Of a stretch of 64,000 nt of DNA, positions 18,103-25,580 are shown one piece after another. The DNA lies in contig NZ_JAIZZH010000002.1 of assembly GCF_020421205.1 (NCBI RefSeq), positions 992,001-1,056,000 on the forward strand, given 5' to 3'. The DNA comes from Hymenobacter pini (GTDB lineage: Bacteria; Bacteroidota; Bacteroidia; Cytophagales; Hymenobacteraceae). The translations under genes were made by a program, and so were the position numbers. A model generated the notes under the pieces. It ran no database searches. It was not told the DNA's origin and saw only the letters and a list, made by a program, of their open reading frames with translations. Position 1 is the first letter of the stretch. Each line of letters begins with the position of its first letter.

Positions 18103-18459
18103 ATGAAACGAACTATTTACTCCTTGCTACTGGTGACGGCCGGCCTTACCGCCTGCGACGAAGTTGACGTTGCGAAAGACACACCTACCTGTGTGCGGAC
18201 CAAAGTAGAAGAACTGGCTCAACAAGCTCCCTGCAAGACCGACGCTAACACCATCGGAGCCAGTGTGAAGGAGTACTGGTTTCAGAACCAGACGGTATAT
18301 GTATTAGACTACGGCAGTTGCATTGCCGACGGTAGCGCCACGGTAATCAGTGAAAACTGCCAGAAACTGGGCTTTCTGGGAGGTTTTGGGGGCAATACTA
18401 CCGTTAATGGCGAGCCGTTTGCCAACGCTGAGTATAAACGTACTATCTGGCAGCAGTAG
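18103..18459 (+). CDS. Small lipoprotein of unknown function
   Basis: 118 residues from ATG 18103, which begins a lipoprotein signal peptide (MKRTIYSLLLVTAGLTAC) with lipobox LTAC and Cys18 as the likely lipid anchor. The mature part has four further Cys (in PTCVRTK, APCKTD, GSCIAD, NCQKLG) that may form disulfides, and a beta-rich C-terminus. No family is recognised. It stands alone between a terminator and sbcD. Confidence 0.72.
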   Translation: MKRTIYSLLLVTAGLTACDEVDVAKDTPTCVRTKVEELAQQAPCKTDANTIGASVKEYWFQNQTVYVLDYGSCIADGSATVISENCQKLGFLGGFGGNTTVNGEPFANAEYKRTIWQQ

Positions 18460-18504
18460 CCTCCCCTAAGCTCGCCGAATTTCCGGTTTGCCCCGGCTCG
18501 GTTG

Positions 18505-18512
18505 TATCTTCG
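18505..18512 (+). promoter_or_regulatory. -7 box close to the sbcD start
   Basis: TATCTTCG ends only 5 nt before ATG 18518. A TTG lies at 18488-18490 (14-nt spacer, shorter than ideal). If the box is used, the transcript begins at or within the start codon, so sbcD mRNA would be leaderless or nearly so. Confidence 0.4.
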
Positions 18513-18517
18513 TGGTG

Positions 18518-19750
18518 ATGCGCGTACTACACACCGCCGACTGGCACCTGGGCCAGCGGTTTATTCAGGGCCACGAGCGAACCGAGGAACACCGCCACTT
18601 TCTGGACTGGCTGGTACAAACCGTGCGTGAGCAGCAGGTGGAAGTGCTGATAGTGGCCGGCGACGTCTTTGATACCGGCTCACCCTCCAACCAAGCCCTG
18701 GAGCTGTACTACAGCTTCCTGCTAAATCTGCGCACCACCGGCTGCCGCGACGTGGTGATTGTGGGCGGCAACCACGACTCCCCGGCCACCCTGAACGCCC
18801 CGGCCCGACTGCTGCGCCACCTGCGGGTGCACGTGGTAGGCTGCGTGCCGGAGTGCTTTGAGGAGCAGGTGCTGGTGCTGGACAATGCCCAGGGCCGGCC
18901 GGGGCTGGTGGTGTGCGCCGTGCCCTTCCTGCGCGACCGGGACGTACGCCTATCCGTGCCCGGCGAAACGGCCGAGGAGCGTGAGGCCCGCATCAAGCAG
19001 GGCATTGCCGACCACTATGCCCGCGTGGCCGAGGTGGAGCAGGTGTGGCAGCTAAAGGACCTGGGCCTGCCCGTGCTGGCTACCGGCCACCTCTACGCCG
19101 CCGGGGCCGCCCCCTCCGACTCGGAGCGCACCATTCACGTGGGCAACCTGGGCCAGGTCACCGCCGACCACTTTCCGGCTGTGTTCGACTACGTGGCCCT
19201 GGGCCACCTGCACCGTCCCCAGCGCGTGGGCGGCCGGGAGCATATCCGCTACAGCGGCTCGCCCATTGCCCTGTCCTTCTCCGAAATCGACCACCCAAAA
19301 GAAGTGCTGGTGCTGAACTTTGCCGAAGGGCAGTTGCGGGAAATCAGTAGCCTGCCCGTGCCGGGCGTGCGGCGGCTGGTGCGCTTCCATGGCACCCTGG
19401 ATGAGGTGACGCAAGCCCTGACTGCCTACGATAACACCGGCTTCTCTCTGCCAGCCTGGGCCGATGTGCAGGTTCACTCCGAGCTGACCCAGTTGGAAGT
19501 AGCGGAAGCCCTGCTAAAGGTAATTGCGGAACTGGACCGCCACCAGTTAGAAGTGCTGGCCCGCCGCCACTTCCGCCTTATTGCGCTTCGGGCGCTGGGA
19601 GCCGCCGAGGAAGATGCCGAAGCCCCGCTCACCCGTAGCCTCCACGATTTTACGGCGCGGGAAGTGTTTGAGCAGCGCCTGGAAGCCGAGCCCGAGGACA
19701 CTCGCACTGAGTTGCTGCGTACCTTCGATGAACTGTTGGAAAGCCTGTAG
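18518..19750 (+). CDS. sbcD: Exonuclease SbcD subunit (Mre11-type nuclease)
   Basis: 410 residues. ATG 18518 matches the universal N-terminus MRVLHTADWHLGQRF. The calcineurin-like phosphoesterase motifs are all present: HTADWHLG, VAGDVFDTGSPS, VGGNHDS, TGHLYAAG and YVALGHLHRPQ, which hold two Mn ions. The C-terminal part is the SbcD cap and SbcC-binding region. With SbcC it forms an ATP-dependent nuclease that opens hairpins and processes blocked DNA ends. Its partner sbcC is not adjacent here but lies at 34217-37648. Confidence 0.95.
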   Translation: MRVLHTADWHLGQRFIQGHERTEEHRHFLDWLVQTVREQQVEVLIVAGDVFDTGSPSNQALELYYSFLLNLRTTGCRDVVIVGGNHDSPATLNAPARLLRHLRVHVVGCVPECFEEQVLVLDNAQGRPGLVVCAVPFLRDRDVRLSVPGETAEEREARIKQGIADHYARVAEVEQVWQLKDLGLPVLATGHLYAAGAAPSDSERTIHVGNLGQVTADHFPAVFDYVALGHLHRPQRVGGREHIRYSGSPIALSFSEIDHPKEVLVLNFAEGQLREISSLPVPGVRRLVRFHGTLDEVTQALTAYDNTGFSLPAWADVQVHSELTQLEVAEALLKVIAELDRHQLEVLARRHFRLIALRALGAAEEDAEAPLTRSLHDFTAREVFEQRLEAEPEDTRTELLRTFDELLESL

Positions 19751-19867
19751 CTTGTCGAAAGGGCGCACGGTGGCCTGAGCCACTCCTTCACAATAGGCTA
19801 AAACAACTTCGCCCCGGCGTTGGTACTTGCCCGTATCAACTACCCGTTTGCTTAACTCCCGTTACCC

Positions 19868-20470
19868 ATGTCCACGTTTCGCCAGAAGCTGCTGAAGTCC
19901 CTCTATCCGCTCATCATGCGCTTGACCAAGGGCGGCAGCCGGGGCAAGGTACTCAGCAGCCCTGCCCCCAAGGCTGCCCCTGTTCCGTTCTACAACTTGG
20001 CCAGCCAGCTCAACACCGGCCAGGAGCTTCCCTTCAATCAATTGCAGGGCAAGAAGGTGCTACTGGTGAATACGGCCTCCAACTGCGGCTACACCAACCA
20101 GTACGAGGAGCTGCAGCAGCTGGCCGAGCAGTTTCCGCAGGAGCTGGTGGTGCTGGGCTTCCCAGCCAACGACTTCCGGGAGCAGGAACAAGCCGACGAC
20201 CACACCATCAGCCAGTTTTGTCAGGTGAATTTCGGCGTGTCGTTTCCCTTGATGAAGAAGAGCGTGGTGGTGAAGCAGCCCCAGCAAAACCCGGTGTACC
20301 AGTGGCTGACCGATGCCCGCCGCAACGGCTGGAACAACCAGGCCCCCGACTGGAATTTCTCGAAGTACTTGGTGGGCGAAGATGGCCGCCTGCTCAACTA
20401 CTTCGGCCCCGCCGTGTCGCCACTCAGCGACACGGTGGTGTCCAGCATCCGGGCTACCCCCAAGCGCTAG
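19868..20470 (+). CDS. Glutathione peroxidase-family thiol peroxidase
   Basis: 200 residues. The thioredoxin-fold peroxidase motif VNTASNCGYTNQYEEL has the peroxidatic Cys73, followed by VVLGFPANDFREQE and the conserved WNFSKYLV. An N-terminal extension of about 40 residues is basic and amphipathic rather than a clear signal peptide. Cys-type members mostly use thioredoxin as reductant. A second, exported paralogue is at 62020-62598. A terminator follows. Confidence 0.9.
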   Translation: MSTFRQKLLKSLYPLIMRLTKGGSRGKVLSSPAPKAAPVPFYNLASQLNTGQELPFNQLQGKKVLLVNTASNCGYTNQYEELQQLAEQFPQELVVLGFPANDFREQEQADDHTISQFCQVNFGVSFPLMKKSVVVKQPQQNPVYQWLTDARRNGWNNQAPDWNFSKYLVGEDGRLLNYFGPAVSPLSDTVVSSIRATPKR

Positions 20471-20491
20471 ACCAAAGCAACACCCATCAGC

Positions 20492-20542
20492 CCGCGCCGG
20501 GGTTACTCAGCTTGTGTTGAGTGGCCCCGGCGCGGTTGTTTT
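20492..20542 (+). terminator. Terminator after glutathione peroxidase
   Basis: Outer stem CCGCGCCGGGG/CCCCGGCGCGG with an inner ACTCA/TGAGT stem, followed by TTGTTTT. It lies 22 bp past the stop. Confidence 0.8.
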
Positions 20543-20796
20543 CGGGCCAGGCACTTTACAAGTGGCTGAGTAACGGGCATGCTGAGCTATTTACTACGGG
20601 CCTCCCTCCTCTCGCGTGGTCGATTTGGAGCGGCAACGTTCCCGGTGGCGGGGCCGGATGAAATGAGCAATGAAAATTGCGAATTAGCTACTCAATCGAT
20701 TGTGTTGCTGGCGAGAATGTACCAACTTGCCCGACCAACCCCGCTTGCCGTCATGGCTGTGCGGGTGCATTTCCCACCTTCACCCCCCGCTGACCC
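20543..20796. other. Intergenic region upstream of kduD
   Basis: Contains the operator-like site at 20690 but no credible gene. A 73-codon ORF at 20579-20800 lacks any coding signature and runs into kduD in another frame. Confidence 0.5.
20690..20705 (+). promoter_or_regulatory. LacI-type operator-like palindrome upstream of kduD
   Basis: ACTCAATCGATTGTGT is a 16-nt palindrome with a central CG and only one mismatched pair, the hallmark of LacI-family operators. It lies 91 bp before the kduD start. Repression of uronate catabolism genes by LacI-type regulators is well known in other bacteria. No regulator gene is present in this window. Confidence 0.45.
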
Positions 20797-21561
20797 GTGA
20801 CTTCACTGTTTGACCTGACTGGAAAAATTGCCCTGGTAACGGGCTGTAACAAGGGCATTGGCCAGGGCATGGCGCTGGGCTTGGCCGAAGCCGGGGCCGA
20901 CATCATCGGCGTATCAGCCTCCATGCCGTTGCAGGGCTCCGAAACTGAGCAGCAAGTCCAGGCTCTGGGCCGCAAGTTTACCGCCTACCAGTGTGATTTC
21001 AGCCAGCGCGCCGCTACCGATGCTTTCGTGGCGCAGGTAATGGCCGACTTTCCCCAGATTGACATTCTGGTAAACAATGCCGGTACCATCAAACGGGCCC
21101 CCGCCGCCGAGCACGCCGACGAGTTGTGGGATGAGGTATTGCGTATCAATCTGGATGCCCCCTTCCGCGTGGCCCGGGCCATTGGCGGGCGCATGGTGCA
21201 GCAGGGCAGCGGCAAAATCATCTTTACGGCCTCCCTGCTCACGTTTCAGGGCGGCATCAACGTGCCGGGCTACGCGGCCAGCAAGGGCGCTATTGGCTCG
21301 GTGGTGAAAGCCCTGGCCAACGAGTGGGCCGGCCGCGGCGTAAACGTGAATGCCATTGCCCCCGGCTACATTGCCACCGACAACACCGAGGCCCTCCGCC
21401 AGGACCCCGACCGGAGCCAGAGCATCCTGGGCCGCATTCCGGCCGGCCGCTGGGGCACCCCCGCCGACTTCAAAGGCCCCACCGTATTCCTGGCCTCCGA
21501 GGCCGGCAGCTACGTGCACGGCACCATCCTGACCGTGGACGGCGGCTGGATGGGCAGATAA
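20797..21561 (+). CDS. kduD: 2-dehydro-3-deoxy-D-gluconate 5-dehydrogenase
   Basis: 254 residues, starting with GTG at 20797 (MTSLFDLTGKIALVTG). It is a classical short-chain dehydrogenase: cofactor motif GCNKGIGQG (13-21), NNAG near 91, catalytic Ser in TASLLTFQGG, and Tyr/Lys in YAASKGAIG. KduD interconverts 2,5-diketo-3-deoxygluconate and 2-keto-3-deoxygluconate with NAD(H) in pectin and glycosaminoglycan uronate breakdown. kduI follows 102 bp downstream, which supports the specific assignment. The intergenic space holds an inverted repeat. Confidence 0.9.
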   Translation: MTSLFDLTGKIALVTGCNKGIGQGMALGLAEAGADIIGVSASMPLQGSETEQQVQALGRKFTAYQCDFSQRAATDAFVAQVMADFPQIDILVNNAGTIKRAPAAEHADELWDEVLRINLDAPFRVARAIGGRMVQQGSGKIIFTASLLTFQGGINVPGYAASKGAIGSVVKALANEWAGRGVNVNAIAPGYIATDNTEALRQDPDRSQSILGRIPAGRWGTPADFKGPTVFLASEAGSYVHGTILTVDGGWMGR

Positions 21562-21567
21562 ATGTGA

Positions 21568-21647
21568 ATGAGTGATTGAGTGGATAGGTGAAGTGCCTAA
21601 GAGGCCTCGCACATTCTACACAATCCCTCATCCACTCAATCACGCAT
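21568..21647. repeat. Inverted repeat between kduD and kduI
   Basis: ATGAGTGATTGAGTGGAT (21568-21585) is repeated inverted as ATCCACTCAATCACGCAT (21630-21647): an 18-bp stem with one mismatch and 44 nt between. It would form a hairpin in the kduD-kduI mRNA and may modulate the relative expression of the two genes, or may be a small mobile repeat. Confidence 0.6.
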
Positions 21648-21663
21648 TTACTCATTGTATTAT

Positions 21664-22482
21664 ATGGAACAACGCTTTGCCGTGAGTCCGCGCGAAACCG
21701 CCGGCATGCAGACCGCCGAGCTGCGGGAGCATTTTTTGATTGAGCAGCTGTTCGTGGCCGGTGAAATCACCTTGGTATACACGCACTACGACCGGATGAT
21801 TGTGGGCGGTGTGGTGCCCGTCGGTGCTCCCGTGGCCCTGCCCAATCCCGAGGAGCTGAAGGCCAACTTCTTTCTGGAGCGGCGCGAGCTGGGCATTCTC
21901 AACATCGGTAGCGCAGGCCAGGTAACCGTGGATGGTTACACCTACGAGCTGGGCCCGCAGGATTGCCTGTACGTAGGCCGCGGCTCAAAGGACGTGCGGT
22001 TCAGCGGCGAGGGCGCGAAGTACTATTTGCTGTCGGCGCCGGCGCACAAGGAATACCCCACCACCCGCCGCACCCAGGCCGAGGCCACGCCGGTAGAAAT
22101 GGGCACCCTAGAAACTGCCAACCAACGCACCATCTACAAGTACATCTATAACGAAGGCATTGCCAGCTGCCAACTGGTGATGGGCCTTACGCAGCTCAAG
22201 TCAGGCTCGGTGTGGAACACCATGCCCTCGCACACGCACACCCGGCGTATGGAGGCCTACCTCTACTTCAACCTGCCCGAAAACCAGCGCGTGCTGCACC
22301 TAATGGGTCAGCCCAACGAAACCCGCCCCCTGTGGGTGAGCAACGAGCAGGCCATCCTGTCGCCGCCGTGGTCTATCCACACGGGTTGCGGCACCTCGGC
22401 CTACGCCTTCATCTGGGGTATGGCCGGCGAAAACCTGGAATACACCGACATGGACGCCGTGGGCATCTTCGACCTGCGGTAA
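21664..22482 (+). CDS. kduI: 5-dehydro-4-deoxy-D-glucuronate isomerase
   Basis: 272 residues from ATG 21664; an ATG three codons upstream is also possible. The zinc ligands of KduI are visible as His190 and His192 in MPSHTHTRRMEAY, Glu197, and His239 in WSIHTGCG. The enzyme converts 4-deoxy-L-threo-5-hexosulose uronate to 3-deoxy-D-glycero-2,5-hexodiulosonate, the substrate of KduD encoded just upstream. The pair shows that the cell uses unsaturated uronates from pectin- or glycosaminoglycan-like polymers. Confidence 0.95.
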   Translation: MEQRFAVSPRETAGMQTAELREHFLIEQLFVAGEITLVYTHYDRMIVGGVVPVGAPVALPNPEELKANFFLERRELGILNIGSAGQVTVDGYTYELGPQDCLYVGRGSKDVRFSGEGAKYYLLSAPAHKEYPTTRRTQAEATPVEMGTLETANQRTIYKYIYNEGIASCQLVMGLTQLKSGSVWNTMPSHTHTRRMEAYLYFNLPENQRVLHLMGQPNETRPLWVSNEQAILSPPWSIHTGCGTSAYAFIWGMAGENLEYTDMDAVGIFDLR

Positions 22483-22497
22483 CGACCGTTCTCATCT

Positions 22498-22593
22498 GTC
22501 ATTCCGAGCGCAGCCGAGGAATCTCCCGTGCTGATGTCAGGATTACTCCCACAACGTCCGCACGCGAGATTCCTCGGCTGCGCTCAGAATGAC
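22498..22593. repeat. Intergenic inverted-repeat element, copy B
   Basis: Arms begin GTCATTCCGAGCGCAGCCGA and, on the other strand, GTCATTCTGAGCGCAGCCGA; 27 of 28 bases pair. It lies between the convergent kduI and glycoside hydrolase genes. The internal 46 bp match copy E (56513) at 37 positions with the same length, so the two are copies of one element. Confidence 0.85.
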
Positions 22594-22615
22594 GAATAGG
22601 ATTGTTGTTGCTAGC

Positions 22616-23893
22616 CTACTTGCCGCGCACGTAGAACGGGATGTTCGCTACGGCCACGTTATCGTGCCCATCGTAGGTGTACACAAACAGGCGGTAGGCT
22701 CCTTCTTTGGTGGGAGCGGTGAGGGTAGTGCTGGCCCCGGCTTTGGCGGGCAGGCGGCCCGGAATGGCGGCGGGTCGGCTTTCCCGGTCGCCGCCGCTTT
22801 TCAGGTCAGTGCTTTCGGGTAACAGTTCGTAGCGGTAGGTCAGTTGGTCCTTGTCGGGGTCCGATACGGCGGCGGCCACGGGGTAGCGCTGACCGGGCAG
22901 CAGGTACACGTTGTCGGTGGCTTTTTTACCATCCAGGGTGAAGCCGGCCAGATGCGGGGCACGGTTGGCGGGCCACTTACCGCTCCACAGGTACTGCATC
23001 ACATCCACCACTTCCGACTCCTTACCATCCTCGGTGAAGATGCCGTACCAAGTGGGCGTGCGCTCCTGTTTCTGACCCCACAAAAACACGTACGTGCCCA
23101 GGCATTGGGTAGTGTCTTTCTGCACGGAGGCCTCGTAGCGGCTCTGGTACACAGCGGCTTTCTGGCTGCTGGTTTCCTCTACCGAGGCTTTCCAGGGCGT
23201 TACGGGGCTTTCCCAGTGGCCGGTGGGGCCCCATTCGGCCACCACGTAGGGCCCGGCCCAGCCGGCAGTGCGCACCTGCTGCGGAATGGCCGCCAACCCG
23301 GCGTAGGTATTAATGCTGAGAATATCCACCGAGGAGCACCGCTGCTTGATGAAGGCCACTTCCGGCGGGTTGCAGCCAGCCAGCACGGTGCTGGTAGGGT
23401 GGTTGGGGTCTACCTCATGAATCATGCGGGCAATATGCTCCACGGCGTCCCACACCTTGGGGTTCTTATACTCCAGATTCAGCTCGTTGCCGATGCCCCA
23501 GAACAGCACAGCCGGGTCATCCTTATACTTGAGTACCTCCGCGCGGATTTTCTGGAGCTGGGTGGCCACGGCCTGGGGGTCGTCGTAGTTGAAGCCGTGC
23601 CGCTCCCGGGCTACATCCAGGCCCAGCATCACCGTCAGGCCATTTTTGCGGGCCTCCGCGAGGGTTTTATCAGCGCCATCGGTGCTCCAGGTACGGATGG
23701 AGTTGCCGCCGTAGGCTTTGATGCGCTCGGGGAACTGGCCACCGCCCGCTCCTTTAATGAAGTAGGGCTTGCCGGCGCGCAGTAGCTGGTAGCGCCCGCC
23801 GGTTTGCTTTACTTCTACTTTCACGGGGCCCGATTGGGCCTGCGCTGTGCCGCTAAGCACCACGCAGATCAGGAGCAACAAGCAGGTTTTCAT
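22616..23893 (-). CDS. Secreted glycoside hydrolase (GH2/GH5-like TIM barrel) with C-terminal beta domain
   Basis: 425 residues with a signal peptide ending GTAQAQ. Residues about 25-310 are a clan GH-A TIM barrel: the acid/base Glu137 in FWGIGNELNLEY and the nucleophile Glu220 in VVAEWGPTGHW. The C-terminal 100 residues look like an Ig/PKD-type domain (VAAAVSDPDKDQLTYRYEL, GAYRLFVYTYDGHDN). It has no GH2 N-terminal sandwich domains, so it is a stand-alone barrel. The substrate is unknown; convergence with kduDI hints at polysaccharide use but does not prove a link. Confidence 0.82.
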   Translation of the reverse strand: MKTCLLLLICVVLSGTAQAQSGPVKVEVKQTGGRYQLLRAGKPYFIKGAGGGQFPERIKAYGGNSIRTWSTDGADKTLAEARKNGLTVMLGLDVARERHGFNYDDPQAVATQLQKIRAEVLKYKDDPAVLFWGIGNELNLEYKNPKVWDAVEHIARMIHEVDPNHPTSTVLAGCNPPEVAFIKQRCSSVDILSINTYAGLAAIPQQVRTAGWAGPYVVAEWGPTGHWESPVTPWKASVEETSSQKAAVYQSRYEASVQKDTTQCLGTYVFLWGQKQERTPTWYGIFTEDGKESEVVDVMQYLWSGKWPANRAPHLAGFTLDGKKATDNVYLLPGQRYPVAAAVSDPDKDQLTYRYELLPESTDLKSGGDRESRPAAIPGRLPAKAGASTTLTAPTKEGAYRLFVYTYDGHDNVAVANIPFYVRGK

Positions 23894-24234
23894 TAGGTCA
23901 ATGGGAATTTAGCGAGTTGGAAATAGCCGCCCGGCGTACCAGCAGAGCTGGTTGCGGGCATTTTTTTTCTGCAAGCTAATGAACCAGCAAATTCTGCGTG
24001 AACTGCTGCCCTTTCAGTTGGCTACCCTTTTGCACTACCCTTGAGCTTGACCCCGCTCCAAAGCCCTGCGCACTGCATCCGCCTCTGCTTCATTCCGGGA
24101 AAAGCAGAACTATTTTGAGAAAACCCATGGTGCAGGTTGCCTTTTACAGCCCCTACAACGCATCATTGCAAATAGGCCGCATAATTGCTACGGGGTGTAG
24201 TTTCACTGCTTTACCTGCTGCCATGGTGTCTGCT
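23894..24234. other. Intergenic region upstream of the hydrolase gene
   Basis: About 340 bp with divergent genes on both sides. The upstream in-frame extension of the hydrolase ORF (from 23998) has no homology-like features and is treated as non-coding. No clear promoter motif is found. Confidence 0.4.
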
Positions 24235-25038
24235 ATGAGTATTCTTCACCGCCATCATGTATCCTGCTATGGTTCAGGGGCCAGCCCACTGGTATTTGCT
24301 CACGGGTTCGGCACCGACCAACGCGTGTGGCAGTACGTGGCCCCGGCTTTTGCCAGCCGTCACCAGATTATCCTGTTTGATTTGATGGGGGCCGGCCACT
24401 CCGATAGGGCCGCGTATGATTTCGCCCGCTACCAGACCCTCGATGGATACGCCGATGATCTGGTGAACCTGTTGCGGGCGCTGCAGCTACCGCCAGTGGT
24501 GTACGTGGGCCATTCGGTAAGCGGTATGATTGGCGTGCTGGCCGCTATTCGGGCCCCGGAGTTATTTGGGCGGCTGGTGCTGCTGGCCGCCTCGCCATGC
24601 TACATCAACGACGGCGACTACCCCGGGGGCTTTGACGAGCTGGAAATGGAGGAGCAGCTCAGCTTCCTCGAACATGATTACCGGGCCTGGACGGACGCTA
24701 TGGTACCGAACCTGGTAGGCGGTGATATGCGCGCCGACCTCGTGAACGAGGTACTGAACAGCTTTAGCCGCGTCGACCCGGCTATTGCCCGGCAGTTTGC
24801 CCGTGCCACCTTCCTCTCCGATTACCGGGCCGTACTGCCACAGCTGCTGGTACCGGCGCTGGTGGTGCAGTGCGCCCAGGATTCCGTAGCGCCCCCGGAA
24901 GTGGGCCGTTACCTCCATGCCCACCTGCCGTACAGCACCTTGCACATCCTCAACACCACCGGCCACTACCCCCACCTGAATGCGCCGGTAGCCACCATTG
25001 CCTCTCTGGAAAGCTACCTGCACCCGAAGGCCGCTTAA
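24235..25038 (+). CDS. RsbQ-like alpha/beta hydrolase
   Basis: 267 residues from ATG 24235, where the family N-terminus (MSILHRHHVSCYGSG) begins; the longer ORF upstream is unlikely. The catalytic triad is Ser94 (VGHSVSG), Asp216 (CAQDSVAP) and His244 (TTGHYPH), spaced as in RsbQ and the plant D14/KAI2 receptors. RsbQ works with the phosphatase RsbP in Bacillus energy-stress signalling. No RsbP, PAS-kinase or sigma-factor gene is adjacent here, so the partner and ligand remain unknown. Confidence 0.88.
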   Translation: MSILHRHHVSCYGSGASPLVFAHGFGTDQRVWQYVAPAFASRHQIILFDLMGAGHSDRAAYDFARYQTLDGYADDLVNLLRALQLPPVVYVGHSVSGMIGVLAAIRAPELFGRLVLLAASPCYINDGDYPGGFDELEMEEQLSFLEHDYRAWTDAMVPNLVGGDMRADLVNEVLNSFSRVDPAIARQFARATFLSDYRAVLPQLLVPALVVQCAQDSVAPPEVGRYLHAHLPYSTLHILNTTGHYPHLNAPVATIASLESYLHPKAA

Positions 25039-25138
25039 CTGTGCCGCCCAGTAGCTTGCTGGCCGATGCCCGTATTTGGTACATAACCACCGCTTTGTCC
25101 GTTACGTTAAAGAAGCTCCACCATTTACTTTGTCAATC

Positions 25139-25366
25139 ATGAGCATCTTTGGTTCTGATAGCCCAAGCGGTACGATGGGCGGCTTACTCTCTGGTCTGTT
25201 TAAAGGCTGGGGCGGCCAGCGCACCTCCACCGATACTGTACGCCCCAAGGGGGGCTTTAACCGCAAACTAGTGGGCGGCGCTTTACTGGCCGCTGGTGCC
25301 GCTTACCTCTACAACCGTAACAGGAACCGGAGCATCAGCACTCCCAGCTTCACCGGTAACGAGTAA
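25139..25366 (+). CDS. Small Gly-rich protein with one membrane segment
   Basis: 75 residues from ATG 25139. A Gly/Ser-rich N-terminus (MGGLLSGLFKGWGG) is followed by one hydrophobic stretch (LVGGALLAAGAAYLY) and a basic tail (NRNRNRS). This composition is seen in small stress-related membrane proteins. No family is recognised. A strong terminator follows 20 bp downstream. Confidence 0.65.
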   Translation: MSIFGSDSPSGTMGGLLSGLFKGWGGQRTSTDTVRPKGGFNRKLVGGALLAAGAAYLYNRNRNRSISTPSFTGNE

Positions 25367-25386
25367 GCAACCGCGCCTTATATACG

Positions 25387-25422
25387 AAAGCCCCACGCCT
25401 ACCTCAGGCGCGGGGCTTTTTA
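25387..25422 (+). terminator. Terminator after the small Gly-rich gene
   Basis: AAAGCCCCACGCC and GGCGCGGGGCTTT form a stem with one mismatch, followed by TT. Confidence 0.85.
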
Positions 25423-25492
25423 TTGTTCCCGATATCGTAGACGTCCAGCTTGTCGGCTACAGGAGTACAATAACAGAGTGAAGCATCTAAAT

Positions 25493-25552
25493 GCCTGAAC
25501 CGCAAACCGGGTCAACCAGAGTGTACTGGTTGGCCCGGTTTGCGGTTCAGGC
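25493..25552. repeat. Exceptionally long hairpin (27-bp stem, 6-nt loop)
   Basis: GCCTGAACCGCAAACCGGG plus TCAACCAG pairs with the inverse arm ending CGGTTTGCGGTTCAGGC. The stem is 27 bp with one G-U type mismatch and loop AGTGTA. It lies between convergent genes, 28 bp beyond the stop of the membrane-protein gene at 25581. It may terminate that transcript, though no T-run follows on either strand. Confidence 0.8.
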
Positions 25553-25580
25553 AGTAATACTGCCGACGTATTCAGGTAGG

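Noticed and set aside
20579-20800. 73-codon ORF upstream of kduD
   Set aside because: No recognisable features, overlaps the operator-like palindrome and the kduD start.
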